From: Clostridium estertheticum
GTDB lineage: Bacteria > Bacillota > Clostridia > Clostridiales > Clostridiaceae
Length of the DNA stretch: 64,000 bases
Direction: 5' to 3'
NCBI RefSeq assembly: GCF_011065935.2
Contig: NZ_JAAMNH020000001.1
Location: 1,881,001-1,945,000, forward strand
In this document: in pieces, positions 54,104 to 63,059 of the stretch
Layout of the letters: each line of letters starts with the position of its first letter
How positions within the stretch are numbered: the stretch's first letter is position 1
Translations under genes and position numbers: made by a program
Notes under the pieces: model-generated
Databases searched by the model: none
Seen by the model: the letters and a program-made list of their open reading frames with translations, nothing else
What the model was told of the DNA's origin: nothing

Positions 54104-55597
54104 TTATTTTTCTTCCCAGTCCATTGATCTTCCAACGGCTTTGTGCCAACCTTTTAAAAGTTGTACTCTCTTTTCTTCTCCCATTTTTGATTCAAAGGAT
54201 CTAGAGAGTGCCCAATTTTTTGCAACTTCTTCTTGATCTTTCCAATATCCAACTGCCAGTCCTGCTAAATATGCAGCGCCTAAAGCTGTTGTTTCGATAA
54301 CTTCTGGTCTGTCAACTTGAACATTTAATATATCAGATTGGAACTGCATTAAGAAGTTATTAGCGCATGCACCACCATCAACCTTTAAGGCTTTAAGTGT
54401 GATACCTGAATCTTCTTGCATAGCTTTTAATACGTCATTTGTTTGATAAGCTAAGGATTCAAGGGCTGATCTTATAAAATGTTCTTTCTTAGTTCCGCGA
54501 GTTAAACCAACTATTGTTCCTCTTGCATATGGATCCCAATATGGTGCACCAAGTCCGACGAATGCTGGAACCATGTATACACCATTTGTATCTTCAACAG
54601 CGGTAGCATATTCTTCTGATTCAGGTGCATTCTTTATCATTCTTAATTCATCTCTTAGCCATTGAATAGTTGCTCCTGCAACAAATACACTTCCTTCAAG
54701 AGCGTAGTTAACTTTGCCATTAATACCATAAGCTATAGTTGTAAGCAAACCGTTGTGGGAATCAACTGCTTTTTCACCAGTATTCATTAATAAGAAGCAA
54801 CCAGTACCATAAGTGTTTTTAGCTGTTCCTGCTTGATAACAGGTTTGTCCAAATAAGGCAGCCTGCTGATCGCCGGCTGCACCAGCTATTGCTATAGGAG
54901 AACCAAATATTGAATTATCAGTATATCCATAAACACAACTTGAGGGTTTTACCTGCGCAAGCATTGATTTAGGTATATCCAAAGTGCTAAGTAGTTCATC
55001 GTCCCATTTCAATTCATGAATGTTATATAGCATTGTTCTGGAAGCATTTGTATAATCTGTTACATGAACCTCTCCCCTAGTTAATTTCCAAATTAACCAG
55101 GTATCTATAGTTCCAAATATTAAATTTCCTTTTTCGGCTTCGTCTCTAGCACCAGCAACATTATCAAGTATCCATTTTACTTTTGTTCCAGAAAAATAAG
55201 CATCGAGTATAAGGCCAGTTTTGTCTCTTACCACTTTATCAAAACCTATAGCTTTTAATTCATCACAGGTACCGGCTGTTCTTCTGCACTGCCAAACTAT
55301 TGCATTGTATACAGGAATGCCAGTGTGTTTATTCCAAACCACTGTAGTTTCTCTTTGGTTTGTGATACCAATAGCCGCGATATCTTCTGCTGTTACATTA
55401 ATTTTTGCCATAGCTTCTTGTGCTACACCTAATTGAGTAGCCCAAATTTCCATAGGATCATGCTCAACCCAACCTGCACTCGGAAATATCTGTGTAAATT
55501 CTTTTTGTGCTACACTTGCAATTAGTCCTTCTTTGTTAAACAAAATGCATCTTGAACTTGTTGTCCCTTGGTCTAGTGCCATTACATACTTAGCCAT
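54104..55597 (-). CDS. glpK: Glycerol kinase
   Basis: 497 residues; phosphorylates glycerol to sn-glycerol-3-phosphate with ATP. FGGY-family landmarks: ALDQGTTSSRCILF at the start, GAAGDQQAALFGQTC near 250, GTGCFLLMNTG near 270 and KVDGGACANNFLMQFQSDIL near 405. Length is normal. AAGGAGTG precedes ATG 55597. It is last in the minus-strand glp block, after a hairpin and a GCCAC repeat. Confidence 0.95.
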   Translation of the reverse strand: MAKYVMALDQGTTSSRCILFNKEGLIASVAQKEFTQIFPSAGWVEHDPMEIWATQLGVAQEAMAKINVTAEDIAAIGITNQRETTVVWNKHTGIPVYNAIVWQCRRTAGTCDELKAIGFDKVVRDKTGLILDAYFSGTKVKWILDNVAGARDEAEKGNLIFGTIDTWLIWKLTRGEVHVTDYTNASRTMLYNIHELKWDDELLSTLDIPKSMLAQVKPSSCVYGYTDNSIFGSPIAIAGAAGDQQAALFGQTCYQAGTAKNTYGTGCFLLMNTGEKAVDSHNGLLTTIAYGINGKVNYALEGSVFVAGATIQWLRDELRMIKNAPESEEYATAVEDTNGVYMVPAFVGLGAPYWDPYARGTIVGLTRGTKKEHFIRSALESLAYQTNDVLKAMQEDSGITLKALKVDGGACANNFLMQFQSDILNVQVDRPEVIETTALGAAYLAGLAVGYWKDQEEVAKNWALSRSFESKMGEEKRVQLLKGWHKAVGRSMDWEEK

Positions 55598-55652
55598 AAA
55601 TTTTTACACTCCTTAATTTTATTAGAAACCGTTTACTTGAAGTTTATAGAAA

Positions 55653-55679
55653 CACGGTATTATCTTCATTAATACCGTG
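55653..55679 (-). terminator. Hairpin between the DUF1667 gene and glpK
   Basis: Perfect 10-base arms (55653-55662 and 55670-55679) with a short T tail on the minus strand. It could be an intercistronic terminator or a GlpP-controlled attenuator for glpK. Confidence 0.55.
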
Positions 55680-55715
55680 AATTTATCATAATTTAACTTA
55701 TCAAATGGGGGCAAC

Positions 55716-55740
55716 TTGCCACTTGCCACGTGGGTGGCAC
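55716..55740 (+). repeat. GCCAC dispersed repeat, copy 3
   Basis: TTGCCACTTGCCAC followed by GTGGGTGGCAC. It ends exactly at the stop codon of the minus-strand DUF1667 gene (55740-55742). Confidence 0.85.
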
Positions 55741-56105
55741 TATGCCTCTTCAATATCCTTAGTTGCTATAATATTCACTCCTGTGTTAAGTACGTTTTTC
55801 AGTACCACATCACCTATATGGATGGGAGCTTTTACTGAAACATTTTTTAGCGCTCCTACACAATCATAAATCAAATTCTTTGGGATATCCTTCTCAGTCT
55901 TTACAGGAAGTATATTACTTTTTCCGCCTGTTACCAAAACAGAGGTCGTAACAACTCTTGTTGGATTTGTGCATTCCTTCTTGCCATAGTTTTCACCGAT
56001 TTTACAGCTATTGCCGGATACACTTATAACTTCATTGCCAGAAAGCTCTACTGTAAGAGCGCAACCCACTGGACAGCCTATACAAGTCAATTCTCTAGTA
56101 CTCAT
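55740..56105 (-). CDS. DUF1667 protein
   Basis: 121 residues. The N-terminus MSTRELTCIGCPVGCAL carries the CxxCPxGC motif that defines DUF1667, with further Cys near 32 and 46 that may complete an iron-sulfur or metal site. It is commonly encoded after the two flavoproteins found here and is thought to act with them in anaerobic glycerol-3-phosphate oxidation. AAAGGAG precedes ATG 56105. Confidence 0.88.
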   Translation of the reverse strand: MSTRELTCIGCPVGCALTVELSGNEVISVSGNSCKIGENYGKKECTNPTRVVTTSVLVTGGKSNILPVKTEKDIPKNLIYDCVGALKNVSVKAPIHIGDVVLKNVLNTGVNIIATKDIEEA

Positions 56106-56111
56106 AATATA

Positions 56112-57371
56112 CTACTCCTTTTCTACTTTTATAGTAATTTTCGTACATTTACTATATTTATCAAAAACTGCTTTAGTTAATTTAACACTTTCCATTTCAC
56201 CAGGAGTCAGAATCTTCTTTTTTAAATGCATTTCCCTAGCTTCATCAAAGTAAACAGATATATAAGCATTTTTATAGACCTCGCCCACCCTAAATCTAAC
56301 ATCTATACCATCACCGATATTTTCAGGGTTGATAGTCTGTGGTACTGTATATCTAACACCATCTGTTGCGAAAATCGGAGTACCCAAACCCTCATGGTGA
56401 ATTCCATTTATATAATCTGCAGCATTTCTACCGGCAGTGTAGCTTTCAGTTGTTACATTATCTACCAAATCATGAACGTGAAGCACATTACCACAGGTAA
56501 ATATCCCAGAAATACTTGTCTGCATACTCTCATCTACCTCAGGTCCTCCTGTAACTCTAGAAAGTTTAACATTTGCTTTTCTAGAAAGTTCATTTTCAGG
56601 TAGAAGTCCAACAGATAAGAGTAATGTATCACAAGGAATATATTCATCAGTACCAACAATTGGCTTTCTATTATCATCAACCGCGGCTATTGTAACTCCT
56701 TCAAGTCTATCTCCCCCATGTATATTAGTTATAGTGTGGCTTAATTTTAGTGGAATATCAAAATCGTCTAAACATTGTACAATATTCCTCTTAAGACCAC
56801 TTGAATGGGGCATGAGTTCTATACAAGCCTTTACTTTTGCACCCTCTAGAGTCATTCTTCTTGCCATTATAAGTCCAATGTCTCCGGAACCAAGTATTAC
56901 TACTTCTTTGCCGGGCATTAAGCCTTCAACATTAACATACTTTTGGGCTGTTCCTGCAGTATAAATACCTGAACATCTTGCTCCAGGTATATTTAAAGCG
57001 CCTCTTGGTCTTTCACGACATCCCATTGCAAGTATAATTGCTTTTGCCTGAATCTCAAGAATACCATCCTCGGTATTTACAGCAGTAACTTGTTTATTAT
57101 CATTTACATCTAAAACCATGGTATCTAGCTTATATTCAATATCAAGAGCAGTAACCTTATCAATAAATCGTTTTGAATATTCAGGACCAGTTAACTCTTC
57201 TTTAAAGGTATGGAGACCAAAACCATTATGAATACATTGATTAAGGATACCACCTAATTGATTATCTCTTTCTATAATTAAAATGCTGTTTATCCCTTGA
57301 TCCTTTGCAGAAACTGCAGCTGCCAGGCCTGCTGGACCGCCACCAATTATGACTAAATCATATTCTTGCAT
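56112..57371 (-). CDS. FAD-dependent pyridine-nucleotide oxidoreductase of the glp block
   Basis: 419 residues. The FAD-binding motif GGGPAGLAAA is at residues 10-19 and a second dinucleotide motif, GSGDIGLIMARR, is near 160. ILAMGCRERPRG near 112 and TCGNVLHVHD near 308 are also typical. It belongs to the NAD(P)/FAD oxidoreductase class found with GlpA-like dehydrogenases in Clostridia and Thermotoga. It is placed between the dehydrogenase and DUF1667, six bases from the latter. Confidence 0.87.
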   Translation of the reverse strand: MQEYDLVIIGGGPAGLAAAVSAKDQGINSILIIERDNQLGGILNQCIHNGFGLHTFKEELTGPEYSKRFIDKVTALDIEYKLDTMVLDVNDNKQVTAVNTEDGILEIQAKAIILAMGCRERPRGALNIPGARCSGIYTAGTAQKYVNVEGLMPGKEVVILGSGDIGLIMARRMTLEGAKVKACIELMPHSSGLKRNIVQCLDDFDIPLKLSHTITNIHGGDRLEGVTIAAVDDNRKPIVGTDEYIPCDTLLLSVGLLPENELSRKANVKLSRVTGGPEVDESMQTSISGIFTCGNVLHVHDLVDNVTTESYTAGRNAADYINGIHHEGLGTPIFATDGVRYTVPQTINPENIGDGIDVRFRVGEVYKNAYISVYFDEAREMHLKKKILTPGEMESVKLTKAVFDKYSKCTKITIKVEKE

Positions 57372-57386
57372 ATATATTCCTCCAAT

Positions 57387-58826
57387 TTATAGTGATTCTT
57401 TATTCTTGCCAGTTAATAAAATAGAATCCCCACCTGATTTTGTAATTTTAAAACGAGGTATATTAAGTTCTTTTGAAAGTATGTCTACAACTCTTGTAGC
57501 GCAAAAGCCTGATTGGCATCTACCCATTCCAGCTCTTGTACGTCTTTTAACTCCATCAAGTGTTTTTGCTCCAAGAGGTCTTCTTATAGAATCTAAAATT
57601 TCTCCCTCTGTTACAGTTTCACACCTGCAAATAATTTTCCCATATTCAGGGATTTCCTTGATTATTTCTTTTCTCTCTTCGTTTGACATTTCTCTGAATT
57701 TTCTTATACCTTTTCTAATCGGACTAAATCCTTCACTTTTTTCAGGTGCTAATTTCTCTATTACTATATCAGCTACCATTACAGCAATGCTTGGAGCACT
57801 AGTTAAACCTGGAGAGTCAATCGAGGCTACATTAATAAAGTTTTTAGCGTCCACGGCCTCCCCAATTATAAAATCATTTGAAATATTTTTTGCTCTGTTA
57901 CCTGCAAATGAAGTTATTACCATATTCATAGGAAGTGGCTCTTGAATACTGAGCCCTGCATTCAATAAGATATCATCAATACCTTCCTTAGTTGTACAAA
58001 GATTAGCCTTGCTATCTACATCTACAGCATCAGGACCAACAAGAAGATTACCATCCACAGTGGGAGTAACTAAAACACCTTTTCCAAGTTTAGTAGGAAG
58101 TTGAAAAATAGTTTTTGTAACTAAATCTCCTACAGCTTTATCAAATAAAACGTATTCACCTCGTTTGGGAAGTATTTTAAACTTGTGATCGCTTACCATA
58201 TTATTAATTTCATCTGAAAATAAACCAGCTGCATTTATAATTATTTTTGTTTCTATGGTACCTTTATTAGTTTTTATAATATAGCTATTTGATTTTTTTT
58301 CTATGGAAGTGGCTTCAGTTTCAAATTCGAATTTCACACCATTGGTATATGCGTTTTCAGCCATAGCAATAGTCATTTCATATGGACAAACTATTCCTCC
58401 AGTAGGAGCATATAATGCAGCGACGCAGGCTTTAGTTATATTAGGTTCCATTTCGCGAACTTGATCTTCGCCTAGAATAACTAAACCAGGCACTCCATTT
58501 TCTTCTCCTTGATGAAGTAAATTTTCAAGATCCAACAGGTTTTCCTTGTCAAAACATAAAACCAATGATCCATTTCTTTTAAAAGGGAAATCTAATTCTT
58601 TTGCAAGGTTTGTATACATTGAATTACCTATGGCGTTTAATTTTCCCTTCAAAGTACTTGGATCCGCATCATGTCCTGCATGGACTATAGCGCTATTTGC
58701 CTTTGAGGTTCCAGACCCCACATCAATAGATTTTTCAAGTACACAGGTTTTTAAATTATATTTTGATAGTTCTCTTGATATTGAGCAGCCCACAATACCA
58801 GCACCAATAATAGTTACATCAAACAT
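57387..58826 (-). CDS. GlpA-like glycerol-3-phosphate dehydrogenase with BFD-type Fe-S domain
   Basis: 479 residues. The FAD site IIGAGIVGCSISRELSKY opens the protein. The DAO fold extends to ~370, with NSAIVHAGHD near 45. The C-terminal part has CRCETVTEGEI and later GMGRCQSGFC, a BFD-like [2Fe-2S] domain. It oxidises glycerol-3-phosphate to dihydroxyacetone phosphate under anaerobic conditions. ATG 58826 is seven bases from AGGAGG; ATG 58829 is next to it and also possible. Confidence 0.9.
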   Translation of the reverse strand: MFDVTIIGAGIVGCSISRELSKYNLKTCVLEKSIDVGSGTSKANSAIVHAGHDADPSTLKGKLNAIGNSMYTNLAKELDFPFKRNGSLVLCFDKENLLDLENLLHQGEENGVPGLVILGEDQVREMEPNITKACVAALYAPTGGIVCPYEMTIAMAENAYTNGVKFEFETEATSIEKKSNSYIIKTNKGTIETKIIINAAGLFSDEINNMVSDHKFKILPKRGEYVLFDKAVGDLVTKTIFQLPTKLGKGVLVTPTVDGNLLVGPDAVDVDSKANLCTTKEGIDDILLNAGLSIQEPLPMNMVITSFAGNRAKNISNDFIIGEAVDAKNFINVASIDSPGLTSAPSIAVMVADIVIEKLAPEKSEGFSPIRKGIRKFREMSNEERKEIIKEIPEYGKIICRCETVTEGEILDSIRRPLGAKTLDGVKRRTRAGMGRCQSGFCATRVVDILSKELNIPRFKITKSGGDSILLTGKNKESL

Positions 58827-58848
58827 CATATTACCTCCTAAACGCAAA

Positions 58849-58902
58849 CAAAAAGAGAACCTTGAAAAATAGGTATAAAACACCTATAGATCAAGGCTCT
58901 CT
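58849..58902 (-). promoter_or_regulatory. Leader terminator, probable GlpP antitermination target
   Basis: On the minus strand the leader can fold into a long hairpin: outer 12-base arms (58891-58902 with 58854-58865, one mismatch), inner arms 58882-58887 and 58869-58874, then a five-T run. It lies between the promoter region and the glpA-like start. The glpP gene is divergent and 340 bases away, which supports GlpP control. Confidence 0.8.
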
Positions 58903-59245
58903 TCTCTCCGCCCCTACTTTATTTAATTTAACAATAACATAATAAGTAAACAATTGCAAGTCCTAATAACTATAAGACCAAATAATGGATATATAAGCGT
59001 AATCAAAGCAAATGGTTTACTTGAAATGCTCTAATTTAAATTTAAAGATTCTTTTTATCCATTTAATATAAAATCAAAACATATAAAAGCGGAATAAATA
59101 AATTGACTTGAAAGAAAAATAACACTGTGATAAACTTAATTTAATTAAAAATCCTGAATATAATACAACTATAAATTAAAGTTGTATTGTTCTTTTTTAT
59201 TATAACTTTCTATATAAATAAAATAAATTTTTGGAGGATACATAT
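58903..59245. other. Divergent promoter region of the glp genes
   Basis: AT-rich region between the glp leader and glpP. It should carry both promoters. AGCAAATGGTTTACTTG near 59007 and AACCGTTTAC near 55627 could be weak cre-like sites; neither is a good match. No gene seen. Confidence 0.4.
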
Positions 59246-59818
59246 TTGGGAAAACTAGATCAATTACTAATAGAAAACCCGGTTATTGCAGCCATAAGAA
59301 ATGAAGAAGATTTAGAAAAAGTAATTCATAGTGGTGTTCTTATTGTGTTTGTATTGTATGGAAGCATTATAAATCTAAAGGAAATATGTAAGAGGCTTAA
59401 AGAGGCAGGCAAAGTAGTGTTTGTTCATGTGGATTTAATAGAAGGATTAAAGGGAGACTATACAGGACTTCTTTTTATAAAGCAATGTGGTCAGCCCTAC
59501 GGGATTATAACTACAAGGGCAACAAATATAAAAAACGGGAAAAAGTTAAATTTTTGTGTTATACAGAGAATATTTGTGGTGGATTCACTGTCCTTAAGAA
59601 CAGGAATACATAATATACAATCGGTACTTCCAGATGCTGTAGAAGTTATGCCTGGGGTTGCAAGCAAGATTATTAAAAGTATGGAAAATGAGGTGCGAGT
59701 TCCAATTATTGCAGGAGGCTTAATTCAAACTAAAAAGGATATAATGGAATCAATTAGTGCAGGAGCAATGGCAATTTCAACAACAAAACAAGAATTATGG
59801 ACACTATCTGAGGAGTAG
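59246..59818 (+). CDS. glpP: Glycerol-3-phosphate-responsive antiterminator GlpP
   Basis: 190 residues; binds glycerol-3-phosphate and leader mRNA to let polymerase pass glp terminators. The family pattern is complete: NPVIAAIRNEEDLEK at the start, VFVHVDLIEGLKGD near 75, GIITTRATNIK near 95, IQSVLPDAVEVMPGV near 135 and PIIAGGLIQTKKD near 160. TTG 59246 has GGAGG eight bases upstream; TTG 59231 overlaps that site. Confidence 0.93.
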   Translation: MGKLDQLLIENPVIAAIRNEEDLEKVIHSGVLIVFVLYGSIINLKEICKRLKEAGKVVFVHVDLIEGLKGDYTGLLFIKQCGQPYGIITTRATNIKNGKKLNFCVIQRIFVVDSLSLRTGIHNIQSVLPDAVEVMPGVASKIIKSMENEVRVPIIAGGLIQTKKDIMESISAGAMAISTTKQELWTLSEE

Positions 59819-60001
59819 CAAAAAAAAGTGGTTCAGTTTTTAATGCACTTATTTCGCCATTGAATGGAACAATGAATTAAAGTATAATTACTTTGAAATC
59901 GTTGTTCCTTATTTTTTTTTATCATTTTATGCACTCGTTTGCACAAAATAATATGAATTAATAGGGAATAAGAAACAATAATAAATAGAAAGAGGTGTTT
60001 T

Positions 60002-60555
60002 ATGGCTACCAATACTAGTGTGTCTTTACGAAATAAGGTAATGTACTCTGTATATGTAAGAAATCATGGAATTAATGGAACATTCCTCTTAAGTGGAGAG
60101 TAGTTCACGAGCTTACTTAATCATTTACACTCCATTGGAATGGAATGTATCCTGTTTTTTTGTATTTCCAAAAGGGATGTACACTTTTATATGCTGGGCA
60201 GGAAGCACAAGAATTTCACATACCAAGTCTTTTTGATGGGGATAAAATTAATTTACGTTCTATAGAGGAAGACTTTATAGAACAATTAAAAACTCTGGGA
60301 AAGATAAAAAAGAATGAAATTATGGCTAAGGGCTTTTATGAAATTTATATGGCCCAGGATAAAGACGTTATATTAGCATCCTACAAGCTTAAAAACAAAC
60401 AGCTTATTGGAATATTTAATGTAGGTAAACTGCAAGGTGGGATAGGTGTAAATGTTGCTGATGGTGAATATACTAACCTTGTCGATGGCACAGTGGTAGT
60501 AGTTAACAAGGGAATCTTGAAACTTCAAAATAAAGCTGTAATTTTTGAAGTTTAA
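60002..60555 (+). pseudogene. Alpha-amylase-family gene with a large internal deletion
   Basis: Begins MATNTSVSLRNKVMYSVYVR then NHGINGTF, the typical N-terminus of Firmicute GH13 enzymes, and stops at about 60101-60103. After a junction, FQKGCTLLYAGQEAQEFHIP and SLFDGDKIN resume the domain near its C-terminal third and run to TAA 60555. The catalytic core (about 250 residues) is gone. AGAGGTG precedes the ATG. Confidence 0.85.
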
Positions 60556-60565
60556 TAAAATATTT

Positions 60566-60592
60566 AGGAGTCAATAGTTTTTATTGGCTCCT
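60566..60592 (+). terminator. Terminator after the amylase remnant
   Basis: 11-base arms (60566-60576 and 60582-60592), one G-T pair, weak T tail. Confidence 0.7.
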
Positions 60593-60648
60593 TTAATATT
60601 AGAAATTAAAATAAATAAATTAATTGAAACAATTTTCAAAAAAATGGT

Positions 60649-60721
60649 TTGACATATAAGAAAACTAATAGTAAAATAAAATTAAGCAAACGGTTGCACA
60701 AATCACTAAAACCGGTTGCAT
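60649..60721 (+). promoter_or_regulatory. Sugar-importer promoter with two LacI-type operators
   Basis: TTGACA (60649-60654), 17-base spacer, TAAAAT (60672-60677). Two near-palindromes of the LacI-family type follow: GCAAACGGTTGC (60686-60697) and AAAACCGGTTGCAT (60708-60721). Their centres are about 22 bp apart, roughly two helical turns. They suit repression by a MalR-like protein, which is not encoded in this window. Confidence 0.8.
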
Positions 60722-60780
60722 TGTAAATAATTATATGGGTAGTTAAAATCTTTATTTTATAATATTAAGGGGGAAAGAAA

Positions 60781-62064
60781 ATGAAAAAAATCAAAGTAAT
60801 AATCGCTATGGCAATGATATCTACTTTAGTAATAGGATCAATGGCAGGATGTACAAAAAAAGCAGCTGTTACACCAGAAAAAACACCAGCTGCAGTAGAA
60901 TCAACTAAGCCAGTAAGTTTAGCACTATGGGAGCAGGATGATCCGAATGCACAAAAAATACTTGATGGATTGATCACTGAATTTCAAGCTGCAAACAAAA
61001 ACATAACAGTTAAAAGAACACATTTTGAAACAGAAGAGTTAAGAAAAAATTATACAACAGCATCACTCGGAACAACAGGACCTGATATAGTTCTTGGACC
61101 AAATGATAACCTTGGAGTATTTGTTCCTGGAAGTTTAGTACAACCTATTGATACTATTCTTGGAGCGGATTTCATGGCTACAATAGATCCGAATGCATTA
61201 GATGCGGCTAAATTTTCAGGAAAACAATATATGCTTCCAGATAGAAATGGTAATGAAGTTTTAGTTGCTTACAATAAAAAATTAGTTCCAACTCCTCCAA
61301 AAACGTTTGAAGAATTAGAAGCAATGGGATTACAACTTAAAAAAGACGGAAAAGTAGAATACGGTTTAGTTTTCAATACAATTGAACCATTCTTTTCAAT
61401 TGGATTCCTAGGAGCCTTTGATGGTAAAGTATTTGATGATGTTAACGCAGCAACTCCTAAACCAACACTAAATACACCAGCTGTTGCGCAATGGATGACT
61501 TTCATGAAAAAGATTCACACTGAAGGCTTAATCCCTAAAGAAGCAGATGGAACAGTAGCTGACAACCTTTTCAAAGGTGGAAAAGCTGCATTTGAAATCA
61601 ATGGACCTTGGGGCTTTGGAGACTATACTAAAGCTGGAATCGACTTTGGTATAATGCCAATACCTACAATAAACGGTAAATCCCCAGCTCCTTACTCGGC
61701 TGTTAAAGGTTATACAGTATCTGCAGGAGTAACAGACAAAGATAAATTAGCAGCAGTTAAAGCTTTCCTTATGTTTGTAAATTCAAAAGACGCACAATTA
61801 AAAATGGTTGATGCACATCAACAAACTCCATCTAATCTTGAAGCTATGAAAGATGCTAAGATTACAGGAAATGTATTAATAGCAGGACAAAAAGATCAAT
61901 TAGCAGTAGCAACACCAATGCCAGTTATTACACAAATGAGAGCTATTTGGGATGCTATTAAACCAGTTCAACAAGACGTATTATCAGGAAAAACAAAGCC
62001 AGAAGCTGCAGGAGCAATTATGCAGAAGAAAGCTGAAGATGGAATAAAAGCTTTAGGATTATAA
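60781..62064 (+). CDS. Maltose/maltodextrin-type binding lipoprotein (MalE-like)
   Basis: 427 residues. The lipobox MAGC places the modified Cys at residue 24. The mature protein resembles MalE: LALWEQDDPNAQKILDGL at the start, GPDIVLGPNDNLG near 100, MLPDRNGNEVLVAYNKKLV near 145, AAFEINGPWGFGDY near 270 and MPVITQMRAIWDAIKP near 380. It delivers maltodextrins or similar oligosaccharides to the next two permeases. GGGGGAAAG precedes ATG 60781. Confidence 0.9.
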   Translation: MKKIKVIIAMAMISTLVIGSMAGCTKKAAVTPEKTPAAVESTKPVSLALWEQDDPNAQKILDGLITEFQAANKNITVKRTHFETEELRKNYTTASLGTTGPDIVLGPNDNLGVFVPGSLVQPIDTILGADFMATIDPNALDAAKFSGKQYMLPDRNGNEVLVAYNKKLVPTPPKTFEELEAMGLQLKKDGKVEYGLVFNTIEPFFSIGFLGAFDGKVFDDVNAATPKPTLNTPAVAQWMTFMKKIHTEGLIPKEADGTVADNLFKGGKAAFEINGPWGFGDYTKAGIDFGIMPIPTINGKSPAPYSAVKGYTVSAGVTDKDKLAAVKAFLMFVNSKDAQLKMVDAHQQTPSNLEAMKDAKITGNVLIAGQKDQLAVATPMPVITQMRAIWDAIKPVQQDVLSGKTKPEAAGAIMQKKAEDGIKALGL

Positions 62065-62073
62065 TTTTTATTT

Positions 62074-62096
62074 AAAAGGGGAGAAATCCCCTTTTT
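62074..62096 (+). terminator. Intercistronic hairpin between binding protein and permeases
   Basis: AAAAGGGG / CCCCTTTT arms (62074-62081 and 62088-62095) plus a T-run. Such partial terminators let the binding protein be made in excess over the permeases. Confidence 0.75.
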
Positions 62097-62118
62097 CTTC
62101 TAAGAAAGGAGCATTCAC

Positions 62119-63048
62119 ATGGACGGGACTGTTAAAAAAATAAAAAAGAAAAAAGGTAATAGTAGTTTTGGAATAGGACAAAGTAAAATGACCCCTTTCT
62201 TTTTTTTAGCACCAGCTGTTATAGTTTTAACACTTGTTGTAGCATATCCACTTATATATGAAATAATAATTTCATTTAAAAACGTTACACTATTAAATTT
62301 GAAAAGTCAGAAATATCCTTTTATTGGATTTGATAATTACAAAAATGTACTTGCTGACAGTTTATTTTATTCTACTTTAATAAGAACAGTACTATGGACT
62401 GCTATCAATGTGTTTTTTCATGTTTCCATTGGATTATTTCTTGCAATAGTTTTAAATAGAAAATTACCTGGTAAAGCATTTATAAGAGTTTTACTAATTC
62501 TACCTTGGGCAGTACCACAGTATATTGCTGCAATGACCTGGAAAGGTATGTATAATGTAGAATTCGGTTCTATTAATATTATTTTAACACATTTATTTGG
62601 AAGTGCAGCAGCAATTCCATGGCTATCTATACCCAGTTGGACATTTATAGCATGTATTATAACTAACATATGGCTTGGAATTCCTTTTATGATGATGATA
62701 TCTCTTGGTGGACTTACAAGTATTCCAGATGAGCTATATGAAGCTGCAGATCTTGATGGAGCAACGGGTTTTCAAAAATTCAAAAATATAACACTACCAC
62801 TTTTAAAGCCAATACTTACTCCTGCTATAGTACTTGGAACAGTGTGGACATTTAATATGGTTAATGTAATATACCTAATTACAAGTGGTTCTGCTTCAGA
62901 TGAATCTCAGATTCTTATAACTATGGTATTTAAGAGAGCATTCCAATATTTCAGGTATGGTCAATCAGCAGCGCTTTCAGTTATTATATTCTTAATTTTG
63001 CTTGCATTTAGTACAATCTTTATTAGAGCTCAAAAATCAGAAGATTAG
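62119..63048 (+). CDS. Sugar ABC permease, MalF-like
   Basis: 309 residues, about six membrane segments after a Lys-rich cytosolic start. The EAA loop near residue 205 reads ELYEAADLDGATGFQKFKNI. VLLILPWAVPQYIAAMTWKG near 125 is characteristic of MalF-type permeases of Firmicutes. AAGGAG precedes ATG 62119. It heterodimerises with the next gene product. No ATPase is encoded here, so a shared MsmX-like ATPase is expected. Confidence 0.9.
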   Translation: MDGTVKKIKKKKGNSSFGIGQSKMTPFFFLAPAVIVLTLVVAYPLIYEIIISFKNVTLLNLKSQKYPFIGFDNYKNVLADSLFYSTLIRTVLWTAINVFFHVSIGLFLAIVLNRKLPGKAFIRVLLILPWAVPQYIAAMTWKGMYNVEFGSINIILTHLFGSAAAIPWLSIPSWTFIACIITNIWLGIPFMMMISLGGLTSIPDELYEAADLDGATGFQKFKNITLPLLKPILTPAIVLGTVWTFNMVNVIYLITSGSASDESQILITMVFKRAFQYFRYGQSAALSVIIFLILLAFSTIFIRAQKSED

Positions 63049-63059
63049 AGGTGATTTGT

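Noticed and set aside
55621..55640. cre-like site (AACCGTTTAC) before glpK
   Set aside because: It matches the CcpA consensus poorly and there is no second half-site of the expected form.
57349..57945. 198-codon plus-strand frame opposite the GlpA-like gene
   Set aside because: The opposite strand carries complete FAD and Fe-S motifs; this frame resembles no family.
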